DNA of 64,000 nucleotides from Musa acuminata AAA Group (lineage: Eukaryota; Streptophyta; Magnoliopsida; Zingiberales; Musaceae): assembly GCF_036884655.1 (NCBI RefSeq), contig NC_088354.1:10580501-10644500 (forward strand). The letters are read 5' to 3'. Numbering within the stretch: position 1 is the stretch's first letter; each line of letters starts with the position of its first letter. Both the position numbers and the translations under genes were made by a program. Under the pieces are notes generated by a model, which saw only the letters and a program-made list of their open reading frames with translations, did not search any database and had not been told where the DNA came from. Positions 1 to 10,273 of the stretch are shown piece after piece.

Positions 1-62
1 ACGCACTGAGACAAAAGCAAAGAAAGAAACCAAGCAATGAGAAATTGACGTTGGGAAGTAGC

Positions 63-796
63 TTAGTTCGTGGCCTTCCACTTGTTGCCCACCGCGTCAA
101 GCGCCGTGTACGCGGCGCCGCCCTCCTCCAGGCATCTGGCCGAAGCTTCCCGGAGCTCCGCCACCCGCTGATGCGCGGCCTTTCCCTCTTCCCCCTCCAT
201 CAGCTCCTTCACCACCCGCGCCACCTCCTCCCGCGGTACGATCCCTTGCTCCGCCCTCGGCAACCGCAGCGCGATCCTCGAGCCCTCCGCCAGCATCACC
301 GCGTTCTGGCGCTGCTCTGCGAACAGAGGCCATGCCACCATCGGCACCCCGGCTTTCACGCTCTCCAGCGTCGAGTTCCACCCACAGTGGCTCAGGAAGC
401 CGCCGGTAGCGGCGTGGTTTAGCACCGCCGCTTGCGGCGCCCACGACGGGACCAGCAGGCCCACCTCTCGCGTTCGGTCCACGAACCCCGCCGGCAGGAA
501 CCGGAACGGGTCCTCCTTGCTCTGGACGGTGAAGTATGCCTCGCTGGCGTCCCCGCCGTCGCTCGGGCTCTTGACGACCCACAGGAAGGTGGGTGGAGGG
601 AGGAGAGGAGGGTGGCCTGGGCCTTGGAGGCGGAGATGGCCAAGGTGATGATGGTGACGGAGAAGCCATGGCGGGCGACGAGGAGCTTGGCCAGTTCGGC
701 CATGGGGATCAGGTGGCCAATGCCGGGCGTCGGCAGCAGCGCCACGTGAGGACGCCGCGACCTCGTAGCAGCAGCTGCTCCGTTGCTGTCCTCCAT
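63..796 (-). pseudogene. UDP-glycosyltransferase (UGT72-like), internally deleted
   Basis: The intact family transfers glucose from UDP-glucose to phenolic acceptors in the cytosol. The C-terminal part carries a full 44-residue PSPG sugar-donor box at 312-443, starting WAPQ and ending FAEQ, with the HCGWNSTLE core, then a normal C-terminus to the stop at 63-65. The N-terminal part begins at the ATG at 796 (MEDSNG) and includes the acceptor-side motif PTPGIGHLIPMAELAKLL. Near 595 the reading jumps from about family residue 60 (SSLHPP) straight to the FLWVVKSPSD segment, normally near residue 270-280. About 200 residues are missing and the two halves are in different frames. Much of the acceptor domain is gone, so the product cannot be active. 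The similarity looks like UGT72B/hydroquinone glucosyltransferase, but subfamily assignment is by eye. Confidence 0.85.
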
Positions 797-893
797 GGCT
801 ACCAGAACAAGACTCGAGTATCGCACACGACTGGGACCCGTACAAGCCAATGAAACCGAGCGAGGATGAGGTGAGTCCTCTCCCTTCCATCGT

Positions 894-901
894 GTTATAT
901 A
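894..901 (-). promoter_or_regulatory. TATA box of the UGT remnant
   Basis: On the minus strand this reads TATATAAC, about 100 bases upstream of the ATG at 796, a normal distance for a plant TATA box plus short leader. The promoter may outlive the broken coding region. Confidence 0.45.
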
Positions 902-951
902 CACGAAGGAGAGAGAGATGATGATGTAAAGCACGCGTCAGGCTCATCTCT

Positions 952-974
952 GAGCGAGAGAGAGAGAGAGAGAG
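952..974. repeat. (GA)n microsatellite
   Basis: An almost pure GA run in the upstream region of the UGT remnant, consistent with the GAGA tracts common in plant promoters and leaders. Confidence 0.8.
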
Positions 975-1628
975 CGAGGATGAAAAATGATGTGATTGCT
1001 TCCGACTAACTAAATCACCCAACAAACCCATTCCCTGCCTCAAGATTCGCACAGAAAGCCGCCGCCCGCGGGAGACTCGGTCGGATGGATGATAGTGTAA
1101 GTACTGATCGATGTGCACCTCCCTACTCCTAAGTGCATCCACATGATCGAGAAGGTTCCACATAATTGAGACGCGGCTCATATCGAGTCCTCGCCGCCAA
1201 TGATTCCATGAAAGAAAAAGCTGTATATTTCGGCAAAATATTCCCGTTTTTATGGTTTAGTTTAATTAATAGTGGCTTGTTTTGTTGTCTTACGTTGTTC
1301 TTCGTGCATTTGGCATGGCCAGAGTGGTTGACGATTGATTCATGTGTTAGGTTGCAGAACATGTCAACATGAGGAGGAGGAATCCCCTGTTAGGCGGCTG
1401 CCAGAGAAGAATACTAAGAACCTTGACTGGTACGAATTATTGTATCAACCCATTTTATTAGTAGGAATTATTTTCTTACATCTATTAGCTGTACACCGTT
1501 GACCAAATTGACATCAGGTTATTTTGACTCGGTCGTCATCCCTCGCGTGTGTAAGTACAATGCACATCGTTCCTCCCACCGACCTAGGACCAAAATTGCC
1601 AGTCGACGGTCTACGATCGCAGGGAGCC

Positions 1629-2243
1629 ATGGGCGTAGCCAAGATCGCCGTCGTCCTCTCCGTCATCTCCACCCTCTTCCTTCTCTCCACCGCCACCCGC
1701 CTTACCCTTCCCGCCTCTTACGTCGCGGAGCTCGACCGTGAGCGGCCTGAAGACTCCCGCCAGGCGGCCACCGTCCTCCCCGTTGAAAAGTTACGCGAGG
1801 ATGGTGCCGCTACCGGCGATGCCTTCCGCCCCATCGACCTCACCCACCGCCCCATCATCCACCAGTACCGCCACGGCTCCCAATTCGGCGTCCGCCTCAG
1901 CCGCGCCGCCGGCGACGAGGAGGTGGTCGTCCCCTATGGCGACGACATGATCTTATCGGTCCCGGCCAACGACGGGGAATCGAACGCCGAAGTGGTCAAG
2001 GAGGAGGAAGAGCAAGAGAGAGTAGCGGAGGCGGAAGGGAAGCAGGGACCGCAGGAGGTTGCGGCGCCGAAGTGGACGGAGGAGAGCAAGGGGGAGGAAT
2101 ACATGACCAAGAAAGAAAGAGAAGAAGAGCCTGATTCGGACTCCGACTCCGACTCCGACTCCGATTCAGACGACGAGGAAGAAGAAGATGGAGGTCGCTT
2201 GGCGCAATGGCTTTGGGGCCTCTGGAAGCGCTTCCATATCTAA
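1629..2243 (+). CDS. Secreted protein with acidic Asp-Ser tail (paralog 1)
   Basis: A single-exon frame of 204 residues; the function is not recognised. The ATG at 1629 is preferred over the upstream in-frame ATG at 1524 because it places a clean signal peptide (MGVAKIAVVLSVISTLFLLS) at the N-terminus. The mature part has a conserved-looking centre, VVVPYGDDMILSVPANDGE, then an acidic Glu-rich region. An Asp-Ser dipeptide run (about residues 169-182) merges into an acidic stretch, and the protein ends in a tryptophan-rich amphipathic segment (LAQWLWGLWKRFHI). The gene immediately downstream has the same architecture and central motif, so this is one half of a tandem duplicate pair. Secretion is inferred from the signal peptide. 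No retention signal or transmembrane segment is seen after it. Confidence 0.7.
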   Translation: MGVAKIAVVLSVISTLFLLSTATRLTLPASYVAELDRERPEDSRQAATVLPVEKLREDGAATGDAFRPIDLTHRPIIHQYRHGSQFGVRLSRAAGDEEVVVPYGDDMILSVPANDGESNAEVVKEEEEQERVAEAEGKQGPQEVAAPKWTEESKGEEYMTKKEREEEPDSDSDSDSDSDSDDEEEEDGGRLAQWLWGLWKRFHI

Positions 2244-2940
2244 GTTGACTATGGCGCTGCATGGACTCATGGATTTGGACGAGGACGGGCGTCAGGTATG
2301 CATGTATCGTGTTTGATGTATTGCTCAGCCCTCTTCCGTTCTTGTGTTCGTAAACAGGTGTGTGTCCGAAAAGTGTTTGTGCTCGTATCGTGTTTGACGT
2401 TTCCCGATACGTTCTCTGTTCTGCTTTTAATACCAAACGATGTGTTTGTGGAAATGTCAGCGCTCCTCACTCGTGCTTATATGAAATGATCGAGCAACCT
2501 TAATGACGATAACTACAGCAGCACACGATCGAATCTCTGTTCACGGGCTCAGTCAATGTTGTACTGGAGATGGAGAGAGGAGTCCTTGTCTGGATGCTAA
2601 GTAGCAATAATGGAGCTCGGAGGATTGCTAGCTTTTCATTGATCTCTTCTATATGACCTTTCACTAATTTCTCGTATGTTTCTGTCCACGTCTGTGGAGT
2701 TCGTCCTCACTGTTCGATGACCTGCAACCCACTGGTCCAAGATGTGACCCCCCTCATCTGCATTGGACCAGGAGAGGAGTCCACTGCTTTTATCCCGACG
2801 CTTCCGTCCCTCGAGAGGTGGCGGAGACGATGAGAACTTGTTTGTTTACTTTTCTGTTCCCTGCATACTTATTTTAATTCTCTTTGCTGTCCTGTCATAC
2901 GCAAACACAACGACTCCACCATCATTCCCGTCGCAGATCC

Positions 2941-3720
2941 ATGGAATGCGCCACCAGCCTCATCCTCTCGCTGCTCTCCACTCTCCTCGTCCTCTCTCAT
3001 GCCGGCCGCCTCGCCCTTCCCCTCTCCGCCGCCGGAGACCTCGACCAGCCGGAGGGCGGCCTTCGCACGGCCACCGTCCCCCGCTTCGAAATTGATGCCC
3101 CCCTCTCTGCAGATGGCTCCCGCCGCCGCTACCGTCACCGCGGCGCCGCTGTTCCCTACGGAGACGGCGTGATCGCTTCGGTCCACGCGAAGGACGGGGA
3201 AGCAGGCGGTGAGGCGAAGACAGGCAGGGAGAAGGCTGCCGACGGGTGGCGGAGAACAGAGGAGGTTGACCATAGTGGGGGCGAAGAGTACAAGAAGAAA
3301 GATGACGACTTGAATTCAGGTTCAGACGAGGTAAAGGAGGCAGGAGAAGAGGAGCTGCAGCTTCAGACTAAGAATAAGAACAAGGATAAAGAGAAGAATA
3401 AGGAGAAGAACAAGGATAAAGACAAGGAGAAGGAGAAGAACAAGAACAAAGACAAGGAGAAGGAGAAGAACAAGGATAAAGAGAAGAATAAGGAGAAGAA
3501 CAAGGATAAAGACAAGGAGAAGGAGAAGAACAAGAACAAAGATAAGGAGAAGAACAAGGATAAAGAGAAGAACAAGGAGAAAGACAAAGATAAGGAGAAG
3601 AACAAGGAGAAAGATAAGGAGAAGAACAAGAACAAAGAGAAGAGCAAGCACAAGCAGGAGAAAGAGGGTGAGGGATGGATGAAGTGGTATCGGGAGCTGA
3701 AGAATCGCTTGGAGCTGTAG
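2941..3720 (+). CDS. Secreted protein with Lys-Asp-Glu-Asn repeat tail (paralog 2)
   Basis: A single-exon frame of 259 residues, paralogous to the gene 700 bases upstream. The start at 2941 gives a signal peptide (MECATSLILSLLSTLLVLSH); an in-frame extension to 2884 lacks a better start. The central AVPYGDGVIASVHAKDGE matches the VPYGDDMILSVPANDGE of the first paralog, and both are preceded by an Arg/His-rich stretch. From about residue 144 to 240 the protein is almost entirely K, E, D and N in short blocks (KDKEK, KNKEK), a strongly zwitterionic and surely disordered tail. The end, GWMKWYRELKNRLEL, is again a Trp-containing amphipathic segment. Family and function are not recognised. A wall- or apoplast-located role is only an inference from the signal peptide. 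Confidence 0.7.
   Translation: MECATSLILSLLSTLLVLSHAGRLALPLSAAGDLDQPEGGLRTATVPRFEIDAPLSADGSRRRYRHRGAAVPYGDGVIASVHAKDGEAGGEAKTGREKAADGWRRTEEVDHSGGEEYKKKDDDLNSGSDEVKEAGEEELQLQTKNKNKDKEKNKEKNKDKDKEKEKNKNKDKEKEKNKDKEKNKEKNKDKDKEKEKNKNKDKEKNKDKEKNKEKDKDKEKNKEKDKEKNKNKEKSKHKQEKEGEGWMKWYRELKNRLEL
3369..3660 (+). repeat. Nested AAG/GAT-rich coding repeat
   Basis: Purine-rich repeat coding the K/D/E/N tail of the second secreted paralog. A longer unit is visible: the stretch around GGATAAAGAGAAGAATAAGG at 3384 recurs at 3474, giving a 90 bp higher-order period that keeps frame. The opposite strand stays open only because the complement of AAR/GAR codons makes Leu, Phe and Ser codons. Confidence 0.85.
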
Positions 3721-4258
3721 GTAGACCTCCACCGGTGCTGGAGACAAGCTGGGAGCAGCTTACTGCAATGTTCCATCTTATCTTGTGTGTTTTCCTAGAT
3801 CAGCATGACATGATCTGTTTCTTCTGTGTCGTATCATCTACTAGTAATCCGTACCTGTTCCGTGTTGATAAAACGTTCCATGTTTGATCTTGTATCATCT
3901 TCTTCCAATAATTGTTCTTTGTTTTCTTTGGAATGTTTCTGGCTGGTGATGTTTTCAGAATATGATGCATCTCCATACTCAAGTGTATGTAGTCGACAAG
4001 CGGTAGACACGATGAGAGTGAACAATCATTCTCAAAGAAAAGAGACGACATAAATGAACATGATGCGATCGGAAGAACAGATTAACACAGTTGCTTATAT
4101 ATTACCTTCAGAATCTTCATGCTGAACACTGCTGCTGATTTGCTGAAACAGTTCCAGCAAAGTCGAGACTTCCTTGGCAAATCATGTACATATTGTTCTG
4201 TAGCACTGTGGCCATCTTCAAGATCTGAAGAACAAGATGACCGCAGAGCACTCCAACA

Positions 4259-7200
4259 TTAGAAATCATTCGAGCAATAGCTCATTGCAAAGCTGCTGGT
4301 GAGCTGCGGACATGGCCCTGGGTTGACTCCGAGCGCAGCCCCAGTGACGTCCGTGCACTTCCACGGCGAGGCCCCGACGCCCCAGAGCTTGACGTTGGAA
4401 AGGCATACCCGAGTGAAAGGCGAGTTCTTGATGCCCTCGATGGATCCCGGCTGCTCAACCTCCTCACCCCACACGTTCTTGATCGTCACTCCATCAACCG
4501 TCGGGACTGCGTTGGGATCAAAGTTCTCGTCGGGGTGGTCACCGACGTCGCCGGCGATCCTGATGGCCTTCCGAACGTTGTTCATGTTGACGTCGCTGAT
4601 GGTTATGTTTCTGATGTAGCCTCCCCTGCCGACGTTGGTCTTGATGTGGATTCCAATGCCAACGTCATAGAGGTTGATGTTCTCCACTAAGACGTTCTCC
4701 ACCCCGCCTGAGGTCTCGCTTCCGATGGCGATGCCGGAGAAGGGTGAAGAGCCAGTGAGCCTTCTCACCGTGATGCCAGAGCTTGGACGGCCGTAAGCAA
4801 TTCCATACTCGTCCCAGCCACTCTTCACAGCCACCAGATCATCCCCAGTTGCGACAAAGGAATCCTCGATGCAGACATTTGAGCTAGAATCTAAGTCATG
4901 GAAGCAAAGTTCATGAAGATGGAGACAAAAACATCATCAAAGGAATCATCCTTCTTATTCATTTTGTTCCGTAGCACTAGAGGCTGAGACTTAAACGTAT
5001 GAGAGAAGCATACCAGGATCAATTCCATCAGTGTTAGGGGAGTCAGATGGAGCCAACACAGTCACATGCTTTATCACCACATTGCTGCAAGAAAGATGTT
5101 AGGTTAGATGCAGAAGCATTACAATTGTGCAAAGCTAAGCTTGATATGTATGTATCCAAGGATTATATGATAGTAGAACAAAGCTTAGAATCAAAGGGCA
5201 AAGCCTGAAATGTAATAGTAGAATCAAAGGAGATCATAAATCAGCTTCAGATAGCAACTGGTAGGAAGCAATCTAAAAGGTTTGTGATGGCTCATGTTTC
5301 TAGCTTATGTTCATGAGGTCATTGAGCTGTATCAATTAACTGCAGCTCTCAATCAAGCTACCAAAACATTCATATCATTCATGCTATGAGAGCAATTTGT
5401 TTGCTCATGGTTACCTGCAATAAACAGGGTGCACATTCCAGAAAGGAGAGTTGAGAAACACCACATTGGAAACAAGAACATCCCTGGAGTTCATTAGCTC
5501 TAACAAATTTGGTCTTGTGTGAAGAAGAGTTCTTTGTCTCCATTCATTCCACCAGACATCACCTTGACCATCAATTGTTCCATTTTCTCCTGGGAAAGCA
5601 GAACAGATAATAAGGATGATGTGAATCAACTCAAGAATTATGGAACGAAAGCAAATAGAGAAGTCATAGAGATTCCAGAACAAGTTAAGACATTTCTTCT
5701 GTTCAATGACAGGACCTGCACATAACAACTGACTCAAACACACCCAAATTGGACAAAATGAAGAGAGAAAAGTGAGAGCTTATGTTCACTATCTTATGAA
5801 TAGTTAACTGCTGAACGAGACGAGTGTTGATGTGAAATCTACGAACGACTTGCGAAAAGCTTCCTAAGGGATCTTCCGCATCAAATAAGCATGTACCCCG
5901 TTTTACGGAGAAAGGGTAGGCATAATATGAATCATTCTCTATCGCATCCCTTTCACTCGGGTTGGTTTTGAGCAAAGCTGGACTCCAATTGGATCGAAAG
6001 CTTACTCAAATATGGCCAAAATGGTTTCCCACTTATGAAATGAAGTGATATAGGCGAAAATCTAGGCCACTGCTCAAGAGAGAGAGAGAGAGTCAATTCG
6101 GGCAGTTTCCCTTCTCTTCAGAAAGCAAGAACCATAGTTCACCTTGATCCGAGCCTAGATTCTGAACTACAGGGCATCGTTATCATTTCTTTATTGTGAA
6201 CTTTGAGATCTCTACGAAAATACATATAACAAAAGAGATATCAATGCAAAAGATATCAAGGAAGTAATTCTAGATGTATCGTTCCTCGAAGCGAAAGCTC
6301 TGGTAAAAATGTTAGTCATTACCTGATGAACTTGCAAATTGGTGATTGCAGAAAACAGAGAAATGAATTAACAGAAGCCTTGGCAAAACAAAAAGAAAAA
6401 AAGTTAGATGCAATTATAGATTTATTAAAAACAATCATTCAGTTATTGCAAGGCCTGATCACCAAGTTTACAAGATTTACGTGATAATATCTAAGAATTT
6501 TGGTTACTGACGCAAGATTCATTACATCTCAAATAGTTGGGACTTACGGTTTTGTTGTTGTTGTTGTATGCAAGATTCATTACACTGGCAAATCAGAATC
6601 CAGTTAGATCAGGATAAATACTACGCTTCACATAATTCGAGTCGAGATATAATGTTCATAAGCCACCCTCAGCTTTGACCAATCTGTCATTTATAGCTTA
6701 CTTAAAGGAATTGAATTGCTAACGAATTAGACATCTCTGAAGAAGTATAAAACAGCTATGAGCAGATGACAACTCTGAATCGATGCTAAGCTGCTAAGGT
6801 GAGCTTTAGATTCAATGTTTTTGTGTCCAAAGTGAGCTTGCAAAGATCACAGGAGTATGTTGGATGAACAGTATGAAATCTGGAACATAACCATAGCCTA
6901 CAATTCTTTCATCCAGTCTGGTAGCAGAGAAACAATTATATGTGAATGATCTGCAGAGGAAATATAGCTATACAGAGAAAGATCCATAAGCAGAATCTCC
7001 TGATTCAAAGAGAGGAGGAGGAGTCACCTGTTATGATCACATCACGGATTCCATTCCCCAGGATAAAGCTCCTATATCTGCTACCAGGAAGCTCTCGTCC
7101 TCTTCCATAGGATGGTAAAGGATCCACCAAAGGCCAGTTCCATATATCCTGCACCAAGAAAGGATCTCCAAAGCATAAAACTTGTCATATGTAAAGACCT

Positions 7201-7624
7201 AATCAAGAACAAGTCCCGCTCAGATGACTCCAAACAAGCCACGATCCAAATCTTCTTTATTCATCTCCGTTCCTATGTACTGCGTAGATACCTGAGCGGC
7301 CTTGATGACGGCTCCTCTGGCCAAGTACAGTGTCATGTGGCTGGTGAGGTCGAAGCTTCCTGTGAGCCAAACCCCTGGGGGAATGTAGAGAAGAGTACCA
7401 CCCCGTTTCCTGAGGTGCTGGATTCTGTATATGGCCTTGTGGAAGGACCAAGTGTTGAGAGTCCTCCCATCTCCCACAGCGCCGAACTCGGTGATCGATA
7501 CCACCTCTCTCCGCCACCTCATCGGGACGATGCCGGCGCACGTCGGCACCGCTTCCGCCGCCCTGCACTGCGGTAACGATGACAGCAGCGCGGCCAAAAA
7601 CGCCAAAACTTGCAACAGCGGCAT
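4259..7624 (-). CDS. Polygalacturonase-like glycoside hydrolase family 28
   Basis: Five exons on the minus strand: 7624-7292, 7148-7028, 5589-5415, 5084-5014 and 4890-4259. All introns are GT-AG and the joined frame is open for 443 residues, a normal size. The family hydrolyses pectic galacturonan in the cell wall. The N-terminus is a signal peptide (MPLLQVLAFLAALLSSLPQC), then the ITEFGAVGDG motif that opens the beta-helix. Predicted catalytic residues are in NTDGIDPD (Asp229) and TGDDLVAVKSG (Asp250, Asp251). The usual GHG motif is replaced by SGIAIGSE (285-292) and the usual RIK by HIK (315-317). Those are features of the plant clade annotated as probable polygalacturonase, whose substrate is less certain than for classical fruit enzymes. 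Intron 2 is long (1438 bp). Endo versus exo action cannot be told. Confidence 0.92.
5590..7027 (-). other. Long intron 2 of the GH28 gene
   Basis: Non-coding stretch between GH28 exons 2 and 3. Roughly 5780-6330 has a more even base composition than the flanking AT-rich intron and includes a short GA run near 6080. Its texture resembles plant mitochondrial DNA, so an organelle insertion is possible but unproven. No gene is seen in it. Confidence 0.4.
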
Positions 7625-10273
7625 CTTTCTGCGCCAGAAGGCCGATTACATGAGCTTATGAATCAAAACAAACAACGGAGCAAGATGAGTTCTCCTTCAT
7701 TTCTGGATCAGTATCTGAAGCTATAACAATGTGAGCTTTGGGCAGTAAACTACAAGGATTGGAGTTCGTAATCAGAAGATGGACTCACTGAGCTTACCCA
7801 AGGAGACTCGGTCGAAGCCTAAAAGCTCCCAAGTGATGGAAGAGGAAGCAGTGCGGTGTCGGCGCTGAGGATGTCAGTGAAACAGAGGCCAGAGAGCTTA
7901 AAAAAAGCCTCTTTTTCTTCTTCCTTGTGGTAAGTTTTCGTTAAGCTACAAGTATACTTACTGCTCTCACATTTCATGGATTAGGACACAGAAAACAACA
8001 AAGAAAGATGTGACACAGAGAGCGAAATGAGCTGGGAATCTTGTTGCTGGGTCAAATCAAAGAGGGGCTCGCTCTGTCTCACAAGGACAGCCCTGCATTA
8101 CCTTGCCTGCAACCCTGACAGTGGTGGTATACACTCATAAATAATGGTCGTATGGGGATGATGGGGCCTTTCTCCTGGCTTCCAGCTCTAGACAAGCAGG
8201 GGATGATGATTGCCTCTACGTTGGCATTTCCTGAGAGCAAACTCCATGTACTGGCTGGCACTGGCCACCACTGTCACTGTATGCAATAGCAGCCAATTCT
8301 TCTTCCTTGTGGTGCCATCGATCTCTGCATGTGGCGGGTGAGCTTTCAATGGAAGGTGCAGGTTGTGGCAAAGGATCCAAGAGGCCAAGCATGGGCAACT
8401 CCATGGATTTGTACGTGCCATCCTTGCACAGGGACCCATGTTTGTTAGAATTCTTTGCATGGAGTTCTTAGTGTTCTTTGTGTATTGTATAGCATTTTGC
8501 TTTGTGTTGTTACCTGTGACGAGCACATGAGAGGTAGAGCAAGGAATATAGAATCGATGAGCAACATCGAAGATTATTTTATGTAGATAGAAGGGTTTCA
8601 AAGAAAAATGTTGAATAAGAAATCTCTACGTAGTCACTGAAATGTTTCACTCTCACGAAACATTTATATGTTCCTCGTATTATTTGTTATCAGAATATAT
8701 CGTTGACATCCCGATGATCAATATGATATAGTTTTGACCCATACACTTGTCTGAGGTATTTTTGAGATGAAAATAATGAACTCCTATCATATTTTTTGCA
8801 TGAAGTATGAGATCTTTTTTTTTTTTTTTTTTATGTTAGCGATAGGATCGGAGATAACTTATAATTATCTATCTTAGACTTTTGTCCATGTGGATAGATT
8901 AACGAGGATAAACATTTATCTCAGTCTTTCAATCTGAATATCATGGGGGGATCGGGGGATCGTATATTCATGTTAAACGATGATTGATCGATCGATAATA
9001 TTAATTTTTTTTTATGATGATAAAAGTGGGTAAGCGACATTCTCAAGCCTTTAACGTCGATGCTGGATCAAGCCAACACATCATATGCCAAATCATGAGC
9101 TGCATGGCCTATTAATGCACCCAATTCCAACATCTACCATACAATAAAAGATGGACAAGCTTACTTTTTATGATTAGCTTTAGCTTCACGATGAGCAGTG
9201 AAAGTTACCTAGCTTTGTGGCCATGAGCCATTCGAATCCTTGAGCTTTTGGGCGTGTCTTCCTTTCGTCTTGGCTTTTTCCGAGCATTCCATGAATGCAA
9301 TTATAGAGTTCATCGGATCACTCTGCATGGTTTAGTTTGGATAAGCATCCAGCGACAGCTGACACAGTTTGATGTAAACCCGAGGCACGATTGCTGCCCA
9401 TCACAAAAGAAAGTGTACAAGGCAAGTGAACGAAGGACAAATGATGGAGATGGACTATGGACTGATGTAAGAACATGGGCAGTGGTACCTGTAAGCCAGC
9501 TTTTCATCTCCAGAACTCGACATGAATGCAGTGGACCAACCAATCAATCCAAAGACAGCTCCAAACTTCATATTAAAGGAAGCATATATGATTGTATCCA
9601 TCTATCTTTCCGCTCTTATATAGGTGCTTCTGTTTTGCATAACTATATCTCCATCTACCAGTCAAGATTCAATTAAACACATATTTCTCGAGTAAATCTT
9701 CTTCATGGCATTAGCCAGCTCCAAGCTGTTCTACCAATTCAGCTCCTTTGACCCATGTCAAGACATTCTCCAATTGACCTCCACTGTAGGAACAACAATT
9801 CTTTGGCTCACAACTTAGCCAGTTTTGATAGACGGATCAGTTGTCTTTTTTGGGGAGAGGTGACCCACCTCCTAGTATTATTTTGTATGGTGACATTTTG
9901 AATCAATGATTACCTTTACTTTTCCTTCAGAAACAAAAATTCAACAAGCAACATTAGAGAGAGAATTTGTGCAGATTTATGAAGTAATTTCATGTGTTTT
10001 TATGCAACTCTCTCTTCACCCAGTTTGATATATGCACTGAACAGAAGCTAGCAGTTGGTGCAACTGCAATCTCAGAGAGGACATGAAATGCTAAAACTAC
10101 TAGTGAACAGTAGTAGAACAGCAGTTATATGACAAAGATTTAATTGTTAATGGCATTAACTGGACTAGTCTTGGACATGTTATTTCTGATTCTTCAACCT
10201 CCACTCAAATAATTCTTCAAATTTTCATGGAGTACGACGAAAAGCTTAACCGTTGGGCAACAAAACATGCTGT
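7625..10273. other. Intergenic region between GH28 and S6 genes
   Basis: Contains the 5' flank of the GH28 gene (about 7625-8100), a poly-T run at 8815-8832, and otherwise AT-rich DNA. Several short frames occur, none with a recognisable motif, codon bias or splice context. I see no gene here. Confidence 0.6.

Noticed and set aside
45..934. Other frames overlapping the UGT remnant on both strands
   Set aside because: GC-rich shadows of the UGT sequence with no domain of their own.
3322..3776. Long Leu/Val/Phe/Ser-rich frames opposite the second secreted paralog
   Set aside because: They are the complement of the purine-rich AAG/GAT coding repeat; the sense frame has a signal peptide and a matching paralog, the antisense frames have neither.
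8079..8601. Minus-strand frames of 60-137 codons
   Set aside because: No recognisable motif, no splice context, and ordinary composition for random intergenic sequence.
9248..9676. 142-codon + frame
   Set aside because: Peptide has no signature, no upstream promoter signal is evident, and the region has intergenic texture.
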